From: Rhynchopus euleeides
Lineage: Eukaryota > Euglenozoa > Diplonemea > Diplonemida > Diplonemidae
NCBI GenBank assembly: GCA_963210315.1
Contig: OY723250.1
Coordinates: 1,736,001-1,800,000, forward strand
Reading direction: 5' to 3'
DNA length: 64,000 bases
Both the position numbers and the translations under genes were made by a program. The first letter of the stretch is position 1, and every line of letters starts with the position of its first letter. Of this stretch, positions 9,860-20,453 are shown piece after piece. The notes under the pieces were generated by a model that worked only from the letters and a program-made list of their open reading frames with translations, made no database searches and was not told the DNA's origin.

Positions 9860-12800
9860 TTCGACACCTTCACCCCCCCCTCTCCCCACTTTTTCGGGTT
9901 TGGCTACAGAACGACCCACCCACACACCCACCCGGGGCTGGAGGCGGCGCTGGCGGGCACCACCTCACAACTGCCGGACCTCGAGACGATGGAGATGGCC
10001 CTTGTCGCCCTGGAGGGATCTCAGCGAGGCATGTTCGACGCGCTCCGCGACGAAAGACTCCGCACGTGGAAGGCGAGGATGCAGAAGGCCTGGACGCAGG
10101 AGGCGGGGATAGTGTTCTCGTACCTCGCAGACCGCTTCTGCGCCCCTACCACCTTCATGCGCCGCGAGGATGGCTCCTTCACGGCCTGCCCCAAGGAGGC
10201 GGATGAACTGCTGAGGAGCGATACTGCGTGGGGGGGCTACTTCCGGAAGTATGCGACGACGCCTGAGCCTCGCTGGGACACCTTCCGACAGAGGTACAGC
10301 GACTTCCTCCCTGACCCGGCCGAGATGGAGTGTAAGACCATTACGGCAGAAGACGTTGGGACAGCGCTGGCTAAAATGTCTACATCCACCTCGCCGGGCC
10401 TACACGGCTGGAGGGTGCACGAGCTGCGGCAACTCCCAGGGGACCTCCTCAAGTTGTTCGCGGAGGTGTTCAATGAGGTCGAGAGATCGGGCGAATGGCC
10501 GGAGCAGCTGATGCACGCCATGATTTGCCTCATTCCCAAGCCCGGCAGCTCAGGTGAGCCGCTGTCGCAGCGCCCCATCAGCATCACTCCCGTGCTGTAC
10601 AGGGTGTGGGCAGCAATCCGAGTGAAGCCTGCGCTGAAGTGGCTGGAGAGCATTGCGCCTGAGGACTTGCACGGATGCAGACCTGGCCACGGCGCGGAGG
10701 ACCTCATCTGGCACCTGGCAGCACGGATCGAAGAGGCCCACCTCACAGGACAGCCACTGTACGGTGTCGCCCTAGACTTTAAGAAATGCTTCGACACGGT
10801 GCCGATTGACCTGACCTTCTGTCTAGCTGCGGAGCTCGGCTTCGACGGCCGAGTCCTGCGCACCCTGCGGGCAGCGTACGGGTCAATGCAGCGGCACTTC
10901 CGGGTAAGCGGCACTATCGGAGAGGGCTTCCTGCCAACCAACGGCATCATGCAGGGCTGCCCCATTAGCGTCGTGCTGATCAACGTGCTGGTGGGTGTAT
11001 GGATGCGCATGGCGGAGCACCGGCAGGGCACGAGGGCGTTGTCGTTTGTGGACGATGTGTACGCGGTGACCCCCAGCCCGGGGACCTTGCAAGCAGTGGT
11101 GGATGACTCTGCAGATTTCTCCCACGATACCGGGATGGTAATATGCGCAGAGGTCAAGTCACATGTCTTCTCGACGTCCCCCGAGCCGTTGACCCCGATA
11201 GTCTACCGGACACGGGACGGCACGGCTACCCCCCTTCGACAGCGCGATAGCTTCGACTGCCTCGGGGCCATGCTGCATGCGCGCCCGCTCGAGGGACCCG
11301 AGGTGCCCAAATCGGAGCGCGTCGCCCGCCGAAAAGAGGGCGCAGAGCAGAACCTGCGCAGGACCTCGGCACTGCCCCTACCGGTGCAGTGGAAGGGGCA
11401 GGCAGCAGCGATGACAGCGGGGTCCAGGCTCTACTACGACGCCCTGGTCACCCGCTGGGAGGACGCCGACATCAGGCGATGGAGGGGGCTCTTCGTCGCC
11501 GCGCTGTGGTCCGGACCCCCCCGCAGGGCGCGGGAGGCTGTGCTGGATGTCCTCCACCATGCACATCGGGTGGACCCCGCCGTCGCCCCCCGCTACCGGC
11601 AGATCACCACCTGGGCCATGCAGGTCAAGAAGTGGGGCCGCTGCAGGGTTCTGTCTGAGACGGCTTGGGATAGCAGAGTGAGGCTTACAGGGACAGGCCC
11701 CTTTGCGCTTTTCCGAGCGGCCCTTCGGTGGATAGGATGGAGCTGGAGCACGGCGACCACCCTATCTTACACTGATGAAGCGGGACGGAGCATAGTCTTC
11801 GACCCCACCGCAGCAACAACGAGCGGATGGGGGATCTTCGCTCATGACCTCCGCCAGGCCCTACGTACACAGGTGGCCAAGGCGCTGGCTGGTCGTCGTG
11901 ACGACTTTGCGGGCGCTCAGCACGGCATCGACGGGCAAGCCACACGCTGCGTCCTGGAGGGAGAGGGCGCCGCGGTCACGGGATACCAACGGGGCCTCCT
12001 TCGTTCCGTCATTGCAGGGGCGGTGCCTGTCCGAGGGCGCACGGGGCAGGGCGGGATCTGCCGATACTGCAACGCAGGCACCCCCGAGACGGTGATGCAC
12101 CTATGGTGGGAGTGCTCCGCGTGGGACCCAATCCGACAAAACCACCCCATTACGGCTGTGGACCGGTCAACCTGGCCACCTTGCTTGGCGTTATGCGGGG
12201 TGGCGCCCGCCTTTAGACACGGCATCCCGGAGGACAGGCAGCCCCTGCCACTATCCTTCGCACGCAGGGTGGATATAGTGGCGCAGCTGCACCGCTACTT
12301 CATTGCAATCCTCTCGGCGCGGCAGGAGAAAGATGGACTGCTCGACCGCTCCGCGCGCCACCACCGCACCCTTCACTATCCATGGGGGTGGTGCACGCCC
12401 AACCCCGAACGGGCCTGCATCCCTGTGCGGGCGCCGTCCACTGTCAAACAGACGTGGGGCAAGCGCCCCCCGGAGCTGTGGGTGGCCCTCTGCGACTGGC
12501 TGCGGGGCCTGAAATGGGGGCCGCAGGGAGGGGAGCACACCGTGACCCTCATGGAGTTGGCTGTCGACTTTGAGCTGTCGACCGGCCTCACCCTCCCAGA
12601 AGTCGAAACGCGCCGCATCCGCCCCCACACACCTGACCCCCCTGAGAGGGGGCCGCGGGAGGCCCGCCCACGCATCCCCGAGGACACAGCCCCGGGGCTC
12701 ACCCTCTACTTCGACGGCGGAGCAAGGGACAACGGCACCCCCTTCGCCCTGGCGGGTGCAGGTGCGGTGCTCTACCGAGACGGCCTCAAGGTGTCGGAAG

Positions 12801-13930
12801 AGATCCTCCCTCTGCTGAACGTACGCAGCAACAACATCGCTGAGTACGAAGGGGTTCGAGCGGGCCTACGGCTGCTCAGAAGGGGCGACCCGCCCCCTGA
12901 GGGGAACGTTACGGTGCGGGGTGACTCGCAGGTGGTGCTGCGACACCTAAAAGGGGAAGCGGTTTGCCGCGATAAATCCCTCCGCCCCCTCTTCCTCAGC
13001 ACGGCACGGCTGGCTGCCGACCTCGGGCCCCGGATCACCCTTACGTATGAGCACGTGAAAAGGGAGCTCAACGTCGATGCGGACGCCCTCAGCAACGCCG
13101 CCATGGACGAGGCTGAGAGGCAGGGGGAGACCTCGCAGGAGCAGCTGCGGCAGGACTTCGCAGCCTTCCAGAAGAGCATCCTGGGCAAGGCTCACTCGTT
13201 GAGGCAGCTCTGCGAGGTGGTGCGCAAGACTTCCAAGCAACCATGGCACTGTGGCCACACTGCGAGCTCCACTGTCCTCACCGCGATCGGGGGAACCGTG
13301 GCAGGGGGCCTGTCCAGGAGAGCCCAGCTCAGCCCAGCCACCGAGTCGGTGATGCGCAGCCTCCAAGCGCACACGGCAGGCCCGGGCTTGAACCAGCGGG
13401 ACACAGCCTTCCACTCCCGCGGCATGGCGTGGGCCGCAACCTTCGCACCGCAGCCCCACTACCCAGAGGGGTGGCAGCAAGCGGCCCAGCAATGGACTGC
13501 CAGCAGCCGGCAAGCCAACGCCCGGACAGGACGGTCATGGGAACGACGGGGCGCTGCTCCCCGGACTGCCCCCCCTGGAGCCAGACGGAACGCGAAGATG
13601 CTTACCTGCGCTCTGCACTGGAAACCCCGCTGCGTGGACTGCCGGCGCCGGCGCCTCTCGGAAGAGGACTGCTGCCGGGACCACCACGGGAAGAACGACG
13701 GCTTGCAAGTCACCATGGAATTTTGCAAGACGCATCGCATGGGCCGGTGCGGGGACTGCCACAGCAGTGCGAAATCACTCACACACTGTTGCGGCACGCA
13801 CCACGCTGGCTATGCCTCACGCCCTCCTCGGAGTGGCACTGAGTTGGCCCCACACTCTAACCCGAGTGGGGCATCCGCTGTGACGTAGGGGTGGGCGGGG
13901 AGTGGGCACAGATCCGCGCAGGGTTACCCA
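9860..13930 (+). mobile_element. 5'-truncated LINE (RT + RNase H)
   Basis: A non-LTR retrotransposon inserted into, or joined to, the sixth U-box unit. No N-terminal endonuclease is seen before the RT, so the 5' end is probably truncated, as is usual for LINEs. The 3' end is uncertain: after the stop at 13888 there are only some tens of bases before the C/A-rich leader of the next gene, and no poly(A) or simple tail. A similar ACCCACACACCCAC string occurs near 9917 and 13952, but it is too low in complexity to call a target duplication. Confidence 0.75.
9989..13888 (+). CDS. LINE polyprotein: RT, zinc motif, RNase H, duplicated Cys/His C-terminus
   Basis: The frame is open from 9740, but its first 40 codons are U-box-array sequence; 9989 is the first ATG in LINE sequence. 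The order is: helical N-terminus; reverse transcriptase about 10340-11200 with ALDFKKCFDTV and the active-site FVDD at 11045-11056; a CxxC-x8-H-x4-C zinc motif about 12055-12110 (RYCN..MHLWWEC); RNase H 12685-13110 with the four acidic positions visible in YFDGGA, AEYEGV, RGDSQ and NVDADALS. It then has two copies of a Cys/His block, C-x2-H-x4-C-x2-C-x9-C-C-x2-H-H, at 13607-13687 and 13724-13805. Function: target-primed reverse transcription and RNA removal. The last blocks probably bind zinc and nucleic acid. The frame is unbroken over 1300 codons, so the insertion is recent or under selection. Confidence 0.85.
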   Translation: MEMALVALEGSQRGMFDALRDERLRTWKARMQKAWTQEAGIVFSYLADRFCAPTTFMRREDGSFTACPKEADELLRSDTAWGGYFRKYATTPEPRWDTFRQRYSDFLPDPAEMECKTITAEDVGTALAKMSTSTSPGLHGWRVHELRQLPGDLLKLFAEVFNEVERSGEWPEQLMHAMICLIPKPGSSGEPLSQRPISITPVLYRVWAAIRVKPALKWLESIAPEDLHGCRPGHGAEDLIWHLAARIEEAHLTGQPLYGVALDFKKCFDTVPIDLTFCLAAELGFDGRVLRTLRAAYGSMQRHFRVSGTIGEGFLPTNGIMQGCPISVVLINVLVGVWMRMAEHRQGTRALSFVDDVYAVTPSPGTLQAVVDDSADFSHDTGMVICAEVKSHVFSTSPEPLTPIVYRTRDGTATPLRQRDSFDCLGAMLHARPLEGPEVPKSERVARRKEGAEQNLRRTSALPLPVQWKGQAAAMTAGSRLYYDALVTRWEDADIRRWRGLFVAALWSGPPRRAREAVLDVLHHAHRVDPAVAPRYRQITTWAMQVKKWGRCRVLSETAWDSRVRLTGTGPFALFRAALRWIGWSWSTATTLSYTDEAGRSIVFDPTAATTSGWGIFAHDLRQALRTQVAKALAGRRDDFAGAQHGIDGQATRCVLEGEGAAVTGYQRGLLRSVIAGAVPVRGRTGQGGICRYCNAGTPETVMHLWWECSAWDPIRQNHPITAVDRSTWPPCLALCGVAPAFRHGIPEDRQPLPLSFARRVDIVAQLHRYFIAILSARQEKDGLLDRSARHHRTLHYPWGWCTPNPERACIPVRAPSTVKQTWGKRPPELWVALCDWLRGLKWGPQGGEHTVTLMELAVDFELSTGLTLPEVETRRIRPHTPDPPERGPREARPRIPEDTAPGLTLYFDGGARDNGTPFALAGAGAVLYRDGLKVSEEILPLLNVRSNNIAEYEGVRAGLRLLRRGDPPPEGNVTVRGDSQVVLRHLKGEAVCRDKSLRPLFLSTARLAADLGPRITLTYEHVKRELNVDADALSNAAMDEAERQGETSQEQLRQDFAAFQKSILGKAHSLRQLCEVVRKTSKQPWHCGHTASSTVLTAIGGTVAGGLSRRAQLSPATESVMRSLQAHTAGPGLNQRDTAFHSRGMAWAATFAPQPHYPEGWQQAAQQWTASSRQANARTGRSWERRGAAPRTAPPGARRNAKMLTCALHWKPRCVDCRRRRLSEEDCCRDHHGKNDGLQVTMEFCKTHRMGRCGDCHSSAKSLTHCCGTHHAGYASRPPRSGTELAPHSNPSGASAVT

Positions 13931-14142
13931 CTTAAAACCACTATCACTACCCACACACCCACACCCCACCACCCTCACCCAGGCTCGGAGGCGGTCCGCC
14001 ACAGGACACATCGCAGGGGGAGGCAGGGCGCAGCAGAGAACAGAAACCCCTTCTCCCCCCCACCGCCGCCACTGGGGCTGTGGTGGTGCTGCTGTGCAAC
14101 CCCCCCCGCCCCCCCTCCTCCCCCCATCCTACCTCAGCAGCC
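13931..14142 (+). promoter_or_regulatory. Leader region of GTPase gene
   Basis: C/A-rich tract (CACCCACACC type) followed by a long pyrimidine tract and CTCAGCAG two bases before the ATG at 14143. It looks like a 3' splice acceptor immediately upstream of the start, compatible with a 5' UTR intron or a trans-splice site. No TATA-like box was identified. Confidence 0.35.
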
Positions 14143-17007
14143 ATGGTCTCCAGCCTGGGGTGTGCGAACCGGATGCAGCGGGAGGTGATAGATAACCTGA
14201 AGGCTGCGCAGGAGATCGTGACGCAATTTACGGATTCGCTGCTCGAGGTGCACAAACCTGTCAACGAGATGGTCTCCCGGCTGCTGTCTGCGGAGCCTAC
14301 GCTGAGGGTCATGATCAGCGGGGCGGGTTGGTGCGGCAAGAGCGAACTCATCAACGCAATCCTCGGCGACAACCTCCTCGAGTGCGGGCATGCTGAGTCG
14401 ACCCACCCCACCACCCACATGCCTCTGTTGGTGCGCCCAGGCATCTCTGGCATCCCTCTGCTGAACACAGCGTCGGGGCGCCCCCTCGCCGTCGAGGCGC
14501 CCTCCATCCGCGAGTGGATCCGGGGCGAGAACAAACGGCAGCAGGTTGCGAAGCTGGCGCATGAGGAGGCCAGCAAGGAGGAGGCGCGGCTGCACCACCA
14601 GCATTCGATTGCAGGGTTGCCGCGACCCACGCCGACGGTGCGTGCGCCTGCCGATAAGCAGGTGTATCTTGAGTGTGCGCCGTTCTTCCTGCGTGACAGT
14701 CAGCCGGAGCTGGAGGTGACGCTGTTGGATACCTGCAGGGATACCCCGTTTGCGTCGTCGGAGGGGAGGCGGCATCTCGCGTATGATGCGGATGTGTTTG
14801 TTCTGATGGTGGACTACCGCAAGCTGCGCACCCCAGCTGAGAGCGAGATATTCGGCCCCGTGCCAATCTCCGCATTCCTCCCCCTCCACCACGAGAGGTT
14901 CATCTTCGTCGTGTCCAACGCAGAGAGCCTCTTCCTGAGGGACATGGCTGTCTCGCGCAACTCGGCTCTCCCCGACGAGGGGTCGGAGAAGTTTGCCTCG
15001 CAGCAGGAGGTGGTGTCGTATGTGCTGGAGCTGCTGAAGCCGCAGTTTGGCAAGGTGTGCCGGGAGCAGGTCGTGCTGATCTACAGCAAGCTCGCGGTGT
15101 TCGCGAGGATCGTGCACCACAACAGCGGGAATGTGTCACTCGACACGCTGTACGACTTCTGCGACTTGGGATACGGCAGCGAGTTCATGCAGGGCATCGA
15201 CGCCATCCCGCTCCCCGAGCTGCAGCACCAGGCTGCGGGGCACGCGCAGCTGCTGCTGCAGCAGAGCGGGCTGCTCGCAACGGAGCAGGCCTTCCGCACC
15301 ATGTCGTACAACGGCTGCTCCCTGTTCCTGCTCTCGGTGGCGACGGAGGCGCTTGTCCTGTTCACCACATTCTCCGCAACCCTTGAGGAGGCGCACCCCG
15401 GCCTGCAGATACAGGAGACCGTCACCGAGGCGGAGCTGGTGCAGCTTCTCCGGGAGCAGGACTTCATCAACTCACGCATCGAGCAGGTGTGCACCATCAC
15501 CACCATGATGCGGACAGAGCTGGAGGCGCTGCTGGAGGACTCCATCGGGCGGTTCTGGGAGACCTGCTTCGAGCATCTGAAGAGTATCCTGAGGGGGGCC
15601 GATCTGGACAGCTTCAAGCTGCGGCAGCAGACAGGGGCGGGGGATGTGATCCAGAAGGTGGCGGTGTTCCTCGAGTTTGTCAACGGGAGGTACATCAGGG
15701 ACAGGCGGTTCATCGAGTCGCGGAGGCCCAAGCAGGTCAGCGATCCTGACGAAGGTATGTGTCGTTGCCTCGACGCCACCCCACCCCCCACCTCTCCGAC
15801 ACACACCACACGCACATGAGTATTTTTTAAGAATTGTGGGGTGACACTTTGGTAGAGGGGGGGGGGGAGATCAGCAGCCCAGCCCAGCCCGCCCTTCTTC
15901 TTCAAACAGCATCAGAATCATCTCGCCTCCATGTTCAGAGGTTACATCTTCTCACCCATGGGCGGATGCCACCCACACCCACACCCCCACCTACCCCACA
16001 CAGACACCGACTACAAATTCTGCGACGAAGACAGCATAGAGGGGCAGGTCGCGCAGAAGATGTCTTCCTCACTGATTGACGACCTCCCCTTAGAGAAGCC
16101 CCCAGAGTACCACAGCGCTGCGTCGAGCATCGGAGCGCCGGGCGAATCCCGGGGGGGCACCCCGCCTGTGCAGTCGACGCTGGCGGAGGACGGGCTGATG
16201 ACTGCTGTGGATCACCTTGTGGAGGAGAACGCCGCGTTCATCGACACCAACAGAGACCACCTGCTGCAGGCTATCGAAACGGAGCTTGCCGAAAAGGTGC
16301 TGTCTGTGGGGCAGGCGTTTACTCACTTCCTGAAGGACGAGCTGGAGCTGGTGCTGCCAGCCCTTGTGGGGCTGTGCCTGGTCCGCAAGGAGGAGCTGTC
16401 TGAGATGCTGCGCAGCCGCGCCGTTGACCTCCTCTACGCGACAGAGAACCGCCTCGGGAAGGGCCTGGATCTGGACCACCTGCTGGAGGAGTGGCGTGCC
16501 TTCGACATTGTGACGCCGGACGAGCGGGTCCTCAACAACTTTGTGAGGGAGCTGCCGTATGAAGCGACGAAGATATTCCGCGACGTGCTCCTCCCCGCAG
16601 TCAACATCGGGCCGGAGGTGTCGGAGGCAGACCTGAGCTGCAAGATAGGCGAGGAGGTGCTCACGGCGTGGCGGGAGGTCATCCTCAACAAGGACACCTA
16701 TGAGGTGACGACCTACGACAGGCAGGGTGTCAGCGAATGCCTCAACCGCCTCCGCGACCAGATCACAGAGTACGTTTCTGCATACTCTGATGACGTTGGG
16801 GCGTGCATTGCCCTGCAGCAGCAGGAGCTCCATTCGATCACAACGCACCGAAATGAGCTGGACATACAGCAGGATCAGATCAAGGTGCCGATCGCAGGAC
16901 TGCGCAACGCAATCAACATGATCAGAGAGGCTGTGCACTGGGACTACGACAACGCCGTGGCTGCTAAAGAGGAGCTTCTCATGCACAGCGCTGATAATGC
17001 GGAGTGA
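14143..17007 (+). CDS. Dynamin-like large GTPase
   Basis: Two exons, 14143-15754 and 16004-17007, give about 871 residues. The junction is phase 1 and rebuilds a GAC codon, so the reading passes cleanly from PDE to DTDYKF. A P-loop, GAGWCGKS, lies at about residue 60 (14320-14343), followed by the aliphatic-rich LEVTLLDT that stands for the DxxG switch region of dynamin relatives, and VVSNAE where NKxD/TKxD is expected. The rest is long, acidic and helical (repeated Glu/Leu/Gln blocks), as in stalk and assembly regions. Family proteins hydrolyse GTP while remodelling membranes. The weak G3 and G4 motifs mean a divergent member; another P-loop GTPase class is possible. I chose ATG 14143 over 14080 because the earlier stretch is a translated pyrimidine leader. 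Confidence 0.65.
15755..16003 (+). other. Intron of GTPase gene
   Basis: Starts GTATGT and ends CCCCACACAG, 249 bp, containing a run of 12 G (15859-15870) and a C/A-rich 3' part. Removing it joins two open frames in phase. Confidence 0.75.
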
Positions 17008-17190
17008 AAAGAACAGCCGGTTTCTTTTCTTCTCGTTTTGTTCCATCAGTTGCCACCGCCCTGCCTCGTTCTGTGCGTCCGATCTTGCCGTTATGGTTTC
17101 TTTTTCTCATTCATGGGGGAGGGAATGGGGCAGGGGAGGCGTCAATACGCATCTGCCTGTGCTTCCCCCCCCCCCCCCTCCCCTTCGGAC

Positions 17191-17307
17191 ACGGTGGGAT
17201 CTTGTAAATTTTACATGTAAAAATACCGATTTTTACATGTATTATACATGTATAATACTTGCATGTCAACTATTATACATGTATAATACATGTATATGCC
17301 TGAAATA
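17191..17307 (+). repeat. Left terminal inverted repeat
   Basis: AT-rich, with repeated TACATGTA; pairs with 20454-20570. Confidence 0.85.
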
Positions 17308-17323
17308 CCGTAAACGGAAAAAG

Positions 17324-17391
17324 GGTGAACCGTAAAAATGTTCCAAGTTCCCAAAAAAAGGCCAAACGTTCCATCTTTTTTACGGTCCACC
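17324..17391. mobile_element. 68-bp mini inverted-repeat element, copy 1
   Basis: Starts GGTGAACCGTAAAAATG and ends TTTTTTACGGTCCACC, with one mismatch in the terminal repeat. It shares its inner GTTCCAAGTTCC with the copy at 19882-19948. Confidence 0.6.
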
Positions 17392-17404
17392 ATTTATTGG
17401 GACT

Positions 17405-19300
17405 GAATATGGAAAAGTCACTTCACCATTCAGCAGCAACCGCTCTTAGCCTGTATTTCGTTTGTTTGATGCGTTGACGCTTCTACACACTTCGTTACTC
17501 CGCCTCCGATGCCACGGCACTGCCGCCGTCTCCCGCTGCTGCCGCTGTCGCGGCGGTGGATGACGGTGTTCCGCTCACCTTTGGGGTCTTCGTGAATTCC
17601 ATGAGCTCTCTCGGCGAGTTCACCCACCTCGGCGTTGTCGGGGACACCTCCGCCAGCACCCCCCCGCGGCAGCAGCTGAGGCGGCAGAAGCAGAAACAGT
17701 GTACGTCGTCGTTGTTGCTGATCAGACGCTGTTATAGGGGACCATTCCCACTAGTCGATGATGCGGCTCCATGACGTGTAGCTGTCGATCGACATGTCTG
17801 CGGTGATGTGCGCCTCGGCGTGCCTCGAATCCCGTCGATGAGGCTTGCTGATCGGCGTGCTGGATGGCGGTGCCCATGCCCATGAAAGAAGGTGTCGAAC
17901 TTGCCAGTGCTGCGAATCGCGCTGTCTGCATGTGATGCCGCTGCGGTGCCGTCTCGCACTAGTGCGCCGTGCTGGCCCGAGCGATGATGTTTCGGTGTAG
18001 TTCGGCACTGCTAGTGATCAAATGGCACGTGAAGCCGGTTTCGGTATGCGGATCCGAGGTCGGCCAGTTTCCGCGCGGTGGTCGGCAGGCGTTGCAGGTG
18101 TCGGTACCTTCAGTGCATCAGTTGCAGGTAGATGTTGCAGGCGCGGCGCCCTTGCACGGGGGTCCTTCAGCCGTTGCTACTTGCTTGAAAACCTGCGGGT
18201 AGCATGTCTTGGACGTCAGCTTCGGTTGCGTGCCGGCACCCTTGGACGTAACCGCCCTTTTTAGTCCCTTTCCCCCGTTTCCCCTGCGGTTCCCCTGAGC
18301 GCTTTTCCCCTGTGTCTTTCCCCTGAGCGCCCGTCCCTGGGCGTGTAGCCCCTGAGTTCCCCTGAGCTCTTTTCCCCAGTGTACCCTGTTGCGCTCTGTT
18401 CCCCTGAGCGTTTTCCCCTGCGGTCCCCTGAGCGCTTTTCCCCCTGCGTACCCTGTGCGCTCTGTTCCCCTGAGCGTTTATCCCCGGCGGTCCCCTGAGC
18501 GCTTTTCCCCCTGCGTACCCTGTGCGCTCTGTTCCCCTGTGTTCCCCTGAGCGCTTTCCCCCTGTGTTACCCGGTGCGTTCGTCTTGGACGCTCTTGCAT
18601 GCTCTCTGCTCCCCTGAGCGTTTATCCCCTGTGGTCCCCTGAGCGCTTTTCCCCCTGTGTGCCCTGTGCGCTCTGTTCCCCTGAGCGTTTATCCCCTGTG
18701 GTACCCTGAGCGCTTTTCCCCTTTTTGATCCTTTTAAGGGTGTGCCCTATATCTTCGTATCCGATCGGCGTAGCCCGCTCGTTCCCGCTGTGTCCCTTTC
18801 CCCTTTGTGTCCCCGCGGGTGTTAGCTGATTTCGCCTGTCTCTATTCTCATCACCTTTAACCCCGTCTGTCATCCGGCGTATTCACGTTGACGTTTCTAC
18901 ACACGGAGTCTGGGTTGATGAGCCCAAACGGTTTTGCTCTGGTTGGAGCTCAGGGTGTTGCCGAGGAACTTCGGCGAGATGTGCCGTCGTGCTTCGTGTA
19001 GAGCCGACAATCGCGATGTCCTTCCAAAGCACCTCGATCAGCGAACTGCGGCAGCATTGTCGTGGGCAAAGCCATGAGTTGTTACTTCATGAAATTATCG
19101 AAGGTCCCGTCTGCCTTGAGTCGGTGTCGTCGCTGTCGCCATTGTCTTACGGGTTTGATGCGTTGACGCTTCTACACACAAACCCTGAAATGATAATCAC
19201 ACCCTGAGCCTGATGAAGGGTGGGGTTAGTGTATAGAGCACGTTTGGATGCTTGCTGTGGTGGGTGACTTTCTGCTCACACGAGTGTGCGGAAAAAGACA
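17405..19300. repeat. Dispersed repeat split by a 1.7 kb segment
   Basis: The repeat that is continuous at 7345-7530 in the U-box array is present here in two pieces, 17405-17490 and 19154-19300. A 26-bp sequence (17465-17490, again at 19154-19179, starting TTTGATGCG and ending CTACACAC) is present at both breaks. The intervening 17491-19153 therefore looks like an insertion or duplication bounded by a long direct repeat. No gene was recognised inside. Confidence 0.65.
18260..18730. repeat. C-rich minisatellite
   Basis: Irregular tandem copies of blocks such as CCCCTGAGCGCTTTTCCCC and CCTGTGCGCTCTGTT, period roughly 60 bp with variants. Not coding in any convincing frame. Confidence 0.8.
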
Positions 19301-19550
19301 ATGCGTTTTTCGCCCGCGGGCTGGTGGGTTGCGGGGCGCGGACTGCGGCCTCCACGCCGCAGACACCCACACGTAGGCCTCCCGACCTCCCAGCTTTGGA
19401 CCCTCCCTCCACCACCGCAACCAACACCAGCAAGAGAAGTAAGTCCTCCCTGCGTGTGGAAAAGGCACGATCACCACCACTCACCTCGAGACTCACCCAC
19501 CACCACACCTCGAGAAGTGTAGTACCATGCAAGGAGCATTCCGGTAGAAG

Positions 19551-19635
19551 TAAAAGTAGAACCTGCTGCACGAGCCCACAAAAGCAGCCACAGTACGGCA
19601 GGGCGCGCAGACAGAAGCTGAGACCACCGGGCTCC
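19551..19635 (+). repeat. Dispersed repeat C, copy 1
   Basis: AAAGTAGAACCTGCTGC..CAGCCACAGTACG recurs with few changes at 51048-51110. Confidence 0.6.
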
Positions 19636-19647
19636 CTCCAGATGTAA

Positions 19648-19845
19648 ATTCGTGAATCAGTGCCCAGAAAATTCAGGGAAATCGTACTCCTTTAGTGTTG
19701 TACACCCTGCAGTAACTGTGGGAGAACAGTTCCCGGAAGATGGTGAGCGCACACTCTGTGCTGAGGCCCTGTGGTGTTAATCCTGCAGCTTCAGTCGTAC
19801 GATTTCCTTGGTTCCTTCGCGACTTCGTCGCGAAGGAACTCGTAA
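19648..19845 (-). repeat. Dispersed repeat A, copy on - strand
   Basis: Reverse-complement match to 26797-27012 and 40512-40737: shares GGAGTACGATTT, ACAGT..CAGGGTGT, GTGTGCGCTCA and CGTACGACTGAAGC. Includes a perfect hairpin, CTTCGCGAC-TTC-GTCGCGAAG, near 19820. Confidence 0.65.
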
Positions 19846-19881
19846 AAAAACCGCCAAGTCCACGATCCCAACCGTAAAATA

Positions 19882-19948
19882 GGTGGACCGTAAAAATGTT
19901 CCAAGTTCCGGAAAAATCCCACTTGTTCCATCTTTTTTACGGTCCACC
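19882..19948. mobile_element. 67-bp mini inverted-repeat element, copy 2
   Basis: GGTGGACCGTAAAAA at the left and TTTTTTACGGTCCACC at the right, flanked by TA on both sides (19880-19881, 19949-19950), a TA target duplication. Confidence 0.65.
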
Positions 19949-20453
19949 TATAGTACGGTTCACCTTTATTACGGTCCACAATATTTCCGTTTACGGTATA
20001 CATGTAAAATACATGTATATCAAGTAAAAATACATGTATAATACTTGCATGTCAACTATTATACATGTATTTTTACTTGATATACATGTATTTTACATGT
20101 ATATTTCATGCATTTACATGTATTTTACATGTATAATACTTGTCATGCAAGTATTATACATGTAAAATACTTGCATGACAAGTAAAATACTTGCATGCAA
20201 GTAAAATACATGTATTTTACTTGCATGCAAGTATTTTACTTGTCATGCAAGTATTATACATGTATTTTACTTGTCGTGCAAGTATTTTACATGTATAATA
20301 CTTGCATGACAAGTATTATACATGTAAAATACATGTAAATGCATGAAATATACATGTAAAATACATGTATATCAAGTAAAAATACATGTATAATAGTTGA
20401 CATGCAAGTATTATACATGTATTTTTACTTGATATACATGTATTTTACATGTA

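Noticed and set aside
10237-11157. 306-codon frame on the - strand
   Set aside because: Shadow of the LINE reverse transcriptase frame.
9917-13966. ACCCACACACCCAC on both sides of the first LINE as target duplication
   Set aside because: The same C/A-rich words occur before many genes here, so the match has little weight.
14134-15120. 328-codon frame on the - strand
   Set aside because: Shadow of the GTPase gene; His/Arg-rich composition as expected for a complement.
18260-18730. CRISPR-like array
   Set aside because: Repeats are irregular, C-rich and without unique spacers of constant length; it is a minisatellite in a eukaryotic genome.
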